Shown here piece by piece: positions 7,640 through 12,860 of a stretch of DNA of 12,860 bases. Location of the stretch: positions 1 to 12,860 of the forward strand of contig JASLBS010000282.1 of NCBI GenBank assembly GCA_030146405.1, in the 5' to 3' direction. Made by a program: the position numbers and the translations under genes. The notes under the pieces are model-generated. The model saw only the letters and a program-made list of their open reading frames with translations, was not told the origin of the DNA and searched no databases. The first letter of the stretch is position 1. Each line of letters starts with the position of its first letter. The DNA is from Arthrobacter sp. (GTDB lineage: Bacteria; Actinomycetota; Actinomycetes; Actinomycetales; Micrococcaceae).

Positions 7640-8659
7640 ATGCAGGGCGGCAGCGACGCCGCTGCTACCGATGTACCCCGCACAGACCCGATCGCCCCGT
7701 CGGACCAGGCCGACCTCCCCTCTGAAGCCCCTGCTGGGTTCTTCCCGGCTCCGGCCCCGCACGAGATTGCCCGAGTCGCCGTCGTGATGTTCGTGGCGAT
7801 CGGACTGGCGCTCATGGGCGCGGTCTTCCTGGCGTTCGGAGCGCAGCGGCAGGGAAGCGCCGTCCGGGCCGATACGGGTGGATCGTCCCTCAAGTCCTCC
7901 GGACTGGTGCGTTTGTTCACCAACCCCCGGTGGTTGCTCGGACTCGCGCTCCTCGGCACGGGGACCGCGCTGAACGTCGTCGCCCTCAGCATGGCGAGTC
8001 TGACCGTGGTGCAGCCGATCGGGGCGATCGCCCTGGTGATCACCACGATCGTGAATTCGCACGACCAGGGCATCCGGATGAACGGACCCACGGTAGGGGC
8101 GATCACCGCCTGTGTCAGCGGCAGTGCCCTCTTCGTGCTGCTCGCGGTCAAGGTGACGCGGGAGAACCACTCCGTGAACCACGACCAGGAAGTCTCGGTC
8201 GTACTCCTCCTGACTGCCGCCGTGGCCGTGTTCGGTTCGCTGGCGGTCATCGGCAGGCGCAGGCTCAACGCCTTCGCCTACATCCTGGGGGCGGGGGTGC
8301 TGTTCGGCTTCGTCGCCGTACTCACCAAGATCGTGGCGGGCCATGTCCTGGACCCGAACGGCCGCCTTCTCCTCAATGTGCCGGTCCCCACCCTCGTGGC
8401 GCTGGTTGCTGCGGCAGTCCTCGGCGCCTGGTTCGTGCAGAGCGCGTATGCCACCGGCCCGCCCGACCTCGTGATCGCCGGACTCACCGTCATCGATCCG
8501 ATCGTGGGTATCGCCGTGGGCATCACCATCCTCAACGAGCTCCAGCCCGAGGTGCGTACCGTGATCGCCGTGGCCATGGGTGTGGCCGCCCTCGTTGCTA
8601 TCGTTGGGGTCGTCACGCTCTCGCGCCATCACCCCGATGTCGCCAAGCGGCAGCGTTGA
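7640..8659 (+). CDS. DMT (EamA-like) family transporter
   Basis: The product (339 residues from this ATG) has a polar Ala/Pro/Asp-rich N-terminus of about 40 residues, followed by some nine hydrophobic segments. Features such as GTALNVVALSMASLTVVQPIGAIALV and the late DLVIAGLTVIDPIVGIAVGI repeat the small-residue-rich, VQP/IDP-containing helices of two-fold DMT transporters and NIPA-like proteins. Members export metabolites, move magnesium or flip lipid-linked sugars; the substrate is not readable. The start is uncertain. ATG 7640 has GGGAG three bases upstream, whereas GTG 7595 has GGAGG only one base upstream. The glycosyltransferase start lies 44 nt after the stop with its own ribosome site and no terminator between, so the two are probably co-transcribed. 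Confidence 0.8.
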   Translation: MQGGSDAAATDVPRTDPIAPSDQADLPSEAPAGFFPAPAPHEIARVAVVMFVAIGLALMGAVFLAFGAQRQGSAVRADTGGSSLKSSGLVRLFTNPRWLLGLALLGTGTALNVVALSMASLTVVQPIGAIALVITTIVNSHDQGIRMNGPTVGAITACVSGSALFVLLAVKVTRENHSVNHDQEVSVVLLLTAAVAVFGSLAVIGRRRLNAFAYILGAGVLFGFVAVLTKIVAGHVLDPNGRLLLNVPVPTLVALVAAAVLGAWFVQSAYATGPPDLVIAGLTVIDPIVGIAVGITILNELQPEVRTVIAVAMGVAALVAIVGVVTLSRHHPDVAKRQR

Positions 8660-8703
8660 CACCAGACAACTCTGTCCAGCACACCGACGTAGGGGATCAA
8701 CCC

Positions 8704-9930
8704 GTGAGTTTCCCGGCTGACCACAAGCCTCTGACCATCCTGATCGCAGCGGACACCTACCCGCCCAACGTGAACGGTGCGGCTCAGTTCGGTTACCGGT
8801 TGGCCAAGGGGATGGCCCGCCGAGGACATGCGGTCCACGTGCTCGCGCCGCGCGATTCCAACGGGGCGAGCTTCACCGAGGGGGGCGCCGAGTGGACGGT
8901 GCACCGCCTCCGTTCGCACAGCGTCCCCACGCACGACTACTGGCGCATCTGCTATCCCTGGGAGATCAAGCGGGACATCAGCATGCTCTTCGATCGCGTC
9001 CAGCCGGACGTGGTGCACATCCAGTGCCACTACATGGTGGGCCAGTACACCCTGTACGAGGCGGTGCGACGCGGCATCCGCGTGGTCGCCACGAATCACT
9101 TCATGCCCGAGAACATCAACCCCTTCCTGCCCTTCCCCGCCTGGTTCAAGCGGATCGTCGCGAGGAACTCCTGGCGCGACATGGGCAAGCTGATGGGCAG
9201 GGCTGCAGCGGTGACCACACCTACGCCGCTCGCCGCCGAGGCCATGGTGAAGTACGCGAGGCTCGACGACGTGCTGCCCGTCTCCAACGGGATCGACTCG
9301 GCCGCGTACGAGCTCCAGCCGGGGGAACACCTGCAGCCCTCCGAGCATCCCACCGTCCTGTTCGTCGGCCGTCTCGCCGAGGAGAAGCACGTGGACGTGC
9401 TGATCGACGCGGTGGCCCGGACCCCCGAGCACCTGGGCGTCCACCTCGAGATCGTGGGTGGTGGCGAGGTGAAGGCGGCCCTGCAGGCGCAGGCGGTACG
9501 CCTCGGCATCCGTGACCGCGTCACCTTCCGGGGATTGATCGACGACGACGAACTCCGCAGCAGTTACCTGCGTGCCTCGATCTTCTGCCAGCCCGGTACC
9601 GCCGAGCTGCAGTCGCTCGTGACCCTCGAGGCGATGTCGGCCTCCACGCCCGTGCTCCTCGCCGATGCGATGGCACTGCCCCACCTGGTCTCCGACGGCG
9701 AGAACGGCTTCCTGTTCCCGCCCGGAGATGCCGAACAGCTCTCCCGCCGCATCACCGAGATCCTCGAGCTACCGGAGAAGGAACAGCAGGCGATGGGTCG
9801 CGCCAGCCGGGCCATGGTGGGCCGGCATGACATCCACTCCACGCTTGCGACGTTCGAGGGCCTCTATTACGGCACGCTCTCCGCCCGGCAGGTGAAGCAA
9901 CAACGCGCCGAGATGTCGGAGCAGGGCTGA
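8704..9930 (+). CDS. GT4-family (GT-B fold) glycosyltransferase
   Basis: This 408-residue cytoplasmic or membrane-associated enzyme should move a sugar from a nucleotide donor to a lipid or glycan acceptor with retention. The N-terminal acceptor domain starts LTILIAADTYPPNVNGAAQF (10-29), the Gly-containing loop of GT4 enzymes. The C-terminal donor domain has SNGID (194-198), FVGRLAEEKHVDVLIDA (220-236) and the E-x7-E motif (E301 and E309). The middle segment ATNHFMPENINPFLPFP (129-145), with basic residues nearby, resembles lipid-acceptor enzymes of the diacylglycerol or phosphatidylinositol type, but this is only a suggestion. GTG 8704 is chosen because AGGGG lies eight bases upstream; the longer open frame upstream runs through the DMT gene in another frame and is not coding. 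It probably shares a transcript with the DMT transporter. Confidence 0.9.
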   Translation: MSFPADHKPLTILIAADTYPPNVNGAAQFGYRLAKGMARRGHAVHVLAPRDSNGASFTEGGAEWTVHRLRSHSVPTHDYWRICYPWEIKRDISMLFDRVQPDVVHIQCHYMVGQYTLYEAVRRGIRVVATNHFMPENINPFLPFPAWFKRIVARNSWRDMGKLMGRAAAVTTPTPLAAEAMVKYARLDDVLPVSNGIDSAAYELQPGEHLQPSEHPTVLFVGRLAEEKHVDVLIDAVARTPEHLGVHLEIVGGGEVKAALQAQAVRLGIRDRVTFRGLIDDDELRSSYLRASIFCQPGTAELQSLVTLEAMSASTPVLLADAMALPHLVSDGENGFLFPPGDAEQLSRRITEILELPEKEQQAMGRASRAMVGRHDIHSTLATFEGLYYGTLSARQVKQQRAEMSEQG

Positions 9931-9949
9931 GCCTGCGCGATCGCCCGAC

Positions 9950-9955
9950 TACACT
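9950..9955 (+). promoter_or_regulatory. candidate -10 upstream of the CAT tRNA
   Basis: TACACT fits TAnnnT and lies in an AT-richer patch (GACTACACTGAAAG) just after the glycosyltransferase stop. A start near 9962 would give a 5' leader of about 70 nt that must be processed off the tRNA. No good -35 is visible. The same TACACT hexamer occurs before rpsB. Confidence 0.3.
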
Positions 9956-10014
9956 GAAAGCTGCGCAGGAGCCCCCGTTGAACAGTCCCACGGCTTCGGA
10001 CGGGATCAGCGCGC

Positions 10015-10028
10015 GGGGTGTCCACCCC
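10015..10028. other. small hairpin just before the CAT tRNA
   Basis: GGGGTG (10015-10020) and CACCCC (10023-10028) form a short GC hairpin that ends three bases before the tRNA 5' end. It could be a weak end signal for the glycosyltransferase transcript or part of the tRNA precursor leader. There is no T tract. Confidence 0.3.
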
Positions 10029-10031
10029 TGA

Positions 10032-10105
10032 GGGGCTGTAGCTCAGCTGGTTAGAGCAGCGGACTCATAATCCGTTTGTCCTGGGTTCAAGCCCCAGCAG
10101 CCCTA
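10032..10105 (+). tRNA. tRNA with CAT anticodon, probably elongator tRNA-Met
   Basis: The cloverleaf folds fully. Acceptor GGGGCTG (10032-10038) pairs with CAGCCCT (10098-10104), with a G-U pair at position 1-72 and discriminator A at 10105. The anticodon stem-loop is CGGA-CTCATAA-TCCG with CAT. The T arm is CTGGG-TTCAAGC-CCCAG. The first pair is not the C-A mismatch of an initiator, and the anticodon stem lacks the three G-C pairs, so this is not tRNA-fMet. A CAT tRNA may be elongator Met or Ile2 with lysidine at position 34. The G1-U72 pair is also seen in Gram-positive elongator Met tRNAs, which favours Met. CCA is not encoded. Confidence 0.9.
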
Positions 10106-10129
10106 CTTCCGGGTCCGGTAGGTTCCAGA

Positions 10130-10169
10130 TCAGGCGCCGTCCGCATCGCGAACGGCGCCTGAGGCGTTT
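10130..10169 (+). terminator. terminator hairpin of the CAT tRNA
   Basis: A perfect 11-bp stem, TCAGGCGCCGT (10130-10140) with ACGGCGCCTGA (10152-10162), has an 11-nt loop. A short GCGTTT follows. It sits 24 bases past the tRNA and should end that transcript. The weak T tract lowers confidence compared with the tRNA-Asn terminator. Confidence 0.7.
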
Positions 10170-10220
10170 CCAGGGGCTCCAGCCGTTCCGTCTGATCCCC
10201 GAGTTCGCGGTGGCGCACTC

Positions 10221-10240
10221 ATGTTACTGACGGGTAACAT
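10221..10240. promoter_or_regulatory. TetR-type operator candidate upstream of the acyl-CoA dehydrogenase
   Basis: ATGTTAC (10221-10227) and GTAACAT (10234-10240) form a perfect 7-6-7 palindrome, AT-rich at its ends in GC-rich DNA. Its right arm contains TAACAT, a possible -10 element (TAnnnT), so a bound dimer would cover the promoter. Palindromes with TTAC and GTAA arms are common targets of TetR-family repressors at acyl-CoA metabolism genes in actinobacteria. The regulator is not in the window. Confidence 0.65.
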
Positions 10241-10323
10241 AAATGCAGGGGATGCGTGAGCCCTCGAGCAAGAGCGGAATCCAGAAATGGCTGGTCGCCG
10301 ATGACCGGAGTGAGGGAAAATTC

Positions 10324-11514
10324 ATGAGCAAGACGTCGATCGATCTCAACAACCTTCCGTACGCGGACGGGGACTTCTACGCCTTCGAGGAACTCCTCTC
10401 CGACAAGGAGCGCTCCCGGCTGGAGGACATCCGCACCTGGCTTGCCCGGGAAGTGCGGCCGAACGCGGTCACCTGGTGGAACCAGGGGGTCTTCCCGCAG
10501 GAGTTCATCCCCAGGGTCGCCGAACTCGACCCTGTGAGTCCCGTGTACCGCCAGGGCTACTCCAATCTCTTCGCCGGGATCGTGCATGCGGAGTTCACCC
10601 GGGCGGACACGTCGATCGCCACCTTCCTGGGTGTCCACGACGGACTGTTCACGGGCTCCATCGAGGCGCTGGCGTCCAAGGAGCAGCAGGAGGAGTGGCT
10701 GCCGGACATCTACGCGCTGAGGAAGATCGGCGCCTTCGGACTCACCGAGCCACTCGGCGGCTCCGACGTGGCAGGCGGAACACGCACCACGGCCCGCCGC
10801 GACGGGAACACCTGGATCCTCAACGGTGCCAAGCGGTGGATCGGCAACGCCACGTTCTCCGACTGGGTGGTCATCTACGCCCGAGATCTTGCGGACAACC
10901 AGGTCAAGGGATTCCTGGTGGACACGAAGACCCCCGGCTACACCGCGACGAAGATCGAGAACAAGATTGCGCTCCGGACCGTGGAGAACGCGGACATCGT
11001 GCTCGACGACGTCGTGATCTCCGACGATTACCACCTCAAGGGCGCCAACAGTTTCCGGGACACCAACAAGGTGCTCAAGGTGACGCGATTGGCCGTCGGC
11101 TGGCAGGCGGTGGGCCAGCAACTCGCCGCTTTCGACGTGGCCCGGAGGTACGCCGTGGAACGCGAACAGTTCGGCCGGCCGATCGCGAGCTTCCAGCTCG
11201 TGCAGCAGCAGCTCGTCCAGATCCTCGGCAACGCCATGAGTTCGATGGGCATGATGGTGCGGCTCTCGCAGCTCGAGGACGCAGGTCAGGCGAAGGACGA
11301 GCAGTCGGCCCTCGCCAAGGCGTTCACCACGGCGCGCATGCGTGAGAGCGTCGCGGCGGGCCGGAACGTACTCGGTGGGAACGGGATCATCGCCGACTAC
11401 GAGATGGCGAAGATCTTCTCCGACGCCGAGGCGATCTACTCCTACGAAGGCACCCAGGAAGTGAACACCCTGGTGGTCGGTCGGTCGATCACGGGTATCT
11501 CCGCCTTCGTCTGA
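10324..11514 (+). CDS. acyl-CoA dehydrogenase, glutaryl-CoA dehydrogenase/ACX4 type
   Basis: This cytoplasmic FAD enzyme (396 residues) oxidises an acyl-CoA at the alpha-beta position and passes electrons to ETF. The FAD and substrate motif FGLTEPLGGSDV is at 138-149, LNGAKRWIGN at 166-175 and REQFGRPIASFQ at 280-291. The C-terminal GGNGI (351-355) and YEGTQEVNTLVVGR (374-387) place the catalytic Glu at 375, as in glutaryl-CoA dehydrogenase. The segment RADTSIATFLGVHDG (93-107) lacks the Arg that grips the glutaryl carboxylate in that enzyme and looks more like ACX4 short-chain enzymes, so a glutaryl-CoA role is doubtful. ATG 10324 has GAGGG seven bases upstream; the in-frame ATG at 10243 has no ribosome site and would add 27 atypical residues. 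It appears monocistronic. Confidence 0.92.
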   Translation: MSKTSIDLNNLPYADGDFYAFEELLSDKERSRLEDIRTWLAREVRPNAVTWWNQGVFPQEFIPRVAELDPVSPVYRQGYSNLFAGIVHAEFTRADTSIATFLGVHDGLFTGSIEALASKEQQEEWLPDIYALRKIGAFGLTEPLGGSDVAGGTRTTARRDGNTWILNGAKRWIGNATFSDWVVIYARDLADNQVKGFLVDTKTPGYTATKIENKIALRTVENADIVLDDVVISDDYHLKGANSFRDTNKVLKVTRLAVGWQAVGQQLAAFDVARRYAVEREQFGRPIASFQLVQQQLVQILGNAMSSMGMMVRLSQLEDAGQAKDEQSALAKAFTTARMRESVAAGRNVLGGNGIIADYEMAKIFSDAEAIYSYEGTQEVNTLVVGRSITGISAFV

Positions 11515-11543
11515 TCGGCACGCCCTCCGCAGCAGCAACGTTC

Positions 11544-11575
11544 GGCGATCCGGTGGGGATGCTCCACCGGACGCC
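11544..11575. terminator. bidirectional hairpin between convergent genes
   Basis: TCCGGTGG (11549-11556) pairs with CCACCGGA (11564-11571), and outside a single bulged A, GGCG (11544-11547) pairs with CGCC (11572-11575). The loop is 7 nt. It lies between the stops of the acyl-CoA dehydrogenase and the M23 gene, so it can serve both strands. Neither side has a T tract. Confidence 0.6.
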
Positions 11576-11579
11576 CGGG

Positions 11580-12347
11580 TCACTCGTTCAGGGGGAGGAG
11601 TACCGAGGGACGGCGGTCCATCACGAGACCCAGCGGGTCCACGTAATCGCCGTCCACCCGCACTCCCCAGTGCAGGCAGGACTCGCTGCAGTGGACCCCG
11701 CCCGTGCCTCCTGTCGCCGGCACGGTGACCGTGGCCACCAGCTCTCCCTCGGCGATCCGCTGTCCCTTGACCACCAGCGGGTCGACGGGTTCGAAGCTGC
11801 TGATCCGCCCGCCGCCGTGGTCGATCGACACCACGCCGCGGTCCACCACCGTTCCGGCGAAGGAGACCACTCCGGCGGCAGGGCTCACCACGGATCCCGG
11901 GAGTGCCGCACCCACGGCCAGATCCACGCCCCGATGGCCCCTCTTCCAGTTCTGCGCAGGCTTGTCGAACAGCCGGAGCACCTTCGGTGCCGGGTGGAGG
12001 GGCCAGGACCATTCGGGGACGAAGCCGGCCGGCGATCGTCCGTCGAGTAGGGAGACAGCGCCGGCCCGTCCCGGACCATCCGTCGGGACACCGTTCGCGG
12101 GAAGCGCCGGCCCGCCGAGCTGGAGGAGCATCATCACGAGAATGATGCGGAGAACAGTGGCGGCGGGATCGCCGAGCAGGCGCCGAAGCGAAGAGTGCAG
12201 GGTCCCCGGCCTGACGCGTGAGCCCATGCCCCGGCCGTCCGCTTCCGCGGTGGTTCCCTGGTGCGGGATCGAGGACCGCACTGGTGCACGCATGACCGCG
12301 GAGTCCTCCGGCCGGTGGGTTGGATGCGGGATCTTCACGGTGCGCAT
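11580..12347 (-). CDS. M23 (LytM-type) metallopeptidase-domain protein, membrane-anchored or secreted
   Basis: M23 domains cut peptidoglycan cross-links or, when degenerate, activate other wall enzymes. From this ATG the protein has 255 residues. A polar N-terminal stretch precedes a hydrophobic segment (TVLRIILVMMLLQLGGPALPA, about 64-84) that is a signal peptide or anchor. The catalytic-like domain has GHRGVDLA (H138, D142: zinc ligands of HxxxD). The later HxH motif reads CLHWGV: the zinc-binding His226 is kept, but the usual first His is Cys224. A second Cys (C220) could pair with it. The start is uncertain. ATG 12347 has AGGA seven bases upstream and GC-rich third positions begin there; ATG 12293 (GGAGG at 11 bases) and ATG 12227 (shortest signal peptide, weak site) are alternatives. 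It is divergent from rpsB. Confidence 0.82.
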   Translation of the reverse strand: MRTVKIPHPTHRPEDSAVMRAPVRSSIPHQGTTAEADGRGMGSRVRPGTLHSSLRRLLGDPAATVLRIILVMMLLQLGGPALPANGVPTDGPGRAGAVSLLDGRSPAGFVPEWSWPLHPAPKVLRLFDKPAQNWKRGHRGVDLAVGAALPGSVVSPAAGVVSFAGTVVDRGVVSIDHGGGRISSFEPVDPLVVKGQRIAEGELVATVTVPATGGTGGVHCSESCLHWGVRVDGDYVDPLGLVMDRRPSVLLPLNE

Positions 12348-12461
12348 GGTGGAATCCTGCCGTCCCGCCGGTGGAGATCGATCAGCCGGCAGGGCTATGT
12401 GGACATCCACCAGGAGCCGCCTGACGCCTCGACGGCGCGGATTCCGGCACCGGCGCTGTAG

Positions 12462-12467
12462 TACACT
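12462..12467 (+). promoter_or_regulatory. candidate -10 of rpsB
   Basis: TACACT fits the TAnnnT pattern in an AT-richer patch (GTAGTACACTTG). Transcription from about 12474 would give rpsB a leader of roughly 265 nt. No good -35 is seen. The 391-base spacer between the M23 start and rpsB shows no gene I can support apart from this signal and the leader hairpins. Confidence 0.4.
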
Positions 12468-12557
12468 TGCACGAGCAGTTCGCTGCTTCCACCCTTCCGC
12501 GCCTCGGCCCGGATCGACCATGGAATGCGCTAGCTGACTACGCGTGCCTGCAATTCC

Positions 12558-12723
12558 GCATCCGACCAGGATGCCGAAGCGCCCACCCTGCGGTCCGGAC
12601 AAGTCCGGGAGGGAGGGAGCGTCGATCACGACGAGCAGGTGCCAGGACGTACCCATCACCCCGGTGGGTACTGAGACAACCGTCAACAAGCTTCAGGCAG
12701 CGCCCAGCGCCAGAGCCGAAGCT
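12558..12723 (+). promoter_or_regulatory. structured 5' leader of rpsB
   Basis: Four hairpins can be folded by eye: GCATCC/GGATGC (12558-12574, 5-nt loop); CCGGA/TCCGG (12595-12608); GTACCCA/TGGGTAC (12649-12671, perfect 7-bp stem, 9-nt loop); and AGCTTC/GAAGCT (12689-12723) with an inner GGC/GCC, ending three bases before the ribosome site. Long leaders of ribosomal protein genes often bind the encoded protein to control translation. Here that is inference; no named Rfam family was recognised. Confidence 0.4.
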
Positions 12724-12738
12724 GAAGAAAGGCAGAAC

Positions 12739-12860
12739 ATGCCAGTAGTAACCATGCGCCAGCTGCTCGACAGCGGCGTCCACTTCGGTCACCAGACCCG
12801 CCGTTGGAACCCGAAGATGAAGCGCTTCATCTTCACCGAGCGCAACGGCATCTACATCAT
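12739..12860 (+). CDS. rpsB: 30S ribosomal protein S2, 3' end missing
   Basis: The visible 40 residues start MPVVTMRQLLDSGVHFGHQT and continue with RRWNPKMKRFIFTERNGIYI, the highly conserved N-terminus of bacterial S2. The protein binds the 30S head-platform junction and recruits S1 where present. The ATG has GAAAGG (12727-12732) six bases upstream. The reading frame runs off the window; in actinobacteria tsf (elongation factor Ts) usually follows, but that is not visible here. It is divergent from the M23 gene. Confidence 0.97.
   Translation, partial: MPVVTMRQLLDSGVHFGHQTRRWNPKMKRFIFTERNGIYI

Noticed and set aside
7930..8703. Upstream extension of the glycosyltransferase frame
   Set aside because: The extension overlaps the DMT gene in another frame and is Arg/His/Gly-rich; the GT4 fold and a good ribosome site start at GTG 8704.
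1824..10105. tRNA genes as integration sites for a mobile island
   Set aside because: No repeat of either tRNA 3' end, no integrase and no shift in base composition was seen between or beside them.
10243..10323. 27-residue N-terminal extension of the acyl-CoA dehydrogenase
   Set aside because: No ribosome site precedes ATG 10243 and third-position GC is low, whereas GAGGG is well placed before ATG 10324.
10219..12012. 597-codon open frame on the minus strand
   Set aside because: It lies opposite the acyl-CoA dehydrogenase and continues into the M23 gene in another frame. Composition is His/Val/Arg-rich shadow sequence with no motif.
12467..12748. 93-codon plus-strand frame in the rpsB leader
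   Set aside because: It starts with TTG without a ribosome site, is Arg/Pro/Ser-rich, overlaps the rpsB start and matches no family. The region is better explained as an untranslated leader.

Overview
The window comes from a high-GC Gram-positive genome. The GC-rich third codon positions, the mix of GTG, TTG and ATG starts behind GGAGG-like ribosome sites, and the gene set (actinobacterial DnaG, DUF1469 holin-like protein, M23 protein next to rpsB) suggest an actinobacterium, probably Micrococcaceae (Arthrobacter-like). The genus is inferred from protein character, not from a search.

Layout, left to right: the 3' part of dnaG (primase, +, cut by the window start); tRNA-Asn(GTT) with a very clear intrinsic terminator; an NAD(P)-binding SDR with a C-terminal DUF2867-type domain (+); convergent to it a Bcr/CflA-type drug-efflux MFS pump (-); divergent from that a sugar-porter MFS protein (+); a holin-like membrane protein with a charged linker and a DUF3618-like tail (+); an exceptionally long near-perfect hairpin; a DMT/EamA-type multispan transporter followed 44 nt later by a GT4 glycosyltransferase (+, probably one operon); a CAT-anticodon tRNA (probably elongator Met) with a terminator hairpin; an acyl-CoA dehydrogenase of the glutaryl-CoA-dehydrogenase/ACX4 type (+) behind a perfect 7-6-7 palindrome; convergent to it an M23 (LytM) domain protein (-); and, divergent, the start of rpsB (ribosomal protein S2, +, cut by the window end) with a leader of about 265 nt that contains several hairpins.

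Most genes are housekeeping or general metabolism and are transcribed as single units. The only likely co-transcribed pair is DMT transporter plus glycosyltransferase, which could make and move a glycolipid or other glycosylated envelope component. Regulatory DNA is the more interesting layer: a TetR-type operator candidate at the acyl-CoA dehydrogenase promoter, two TTGCT/AGCAA palindromes in the spacer between the two divergent MFS genes, a candidate leaderless promoter for the SDR gene, and a structured rpsB leader.

I see no phage, insertion sequence, CRISPR array, toxin-antitoxin pair or defence island, and no convincing new multi-gene system. The findings are second-look items at single-gene and regulatory-site scale.
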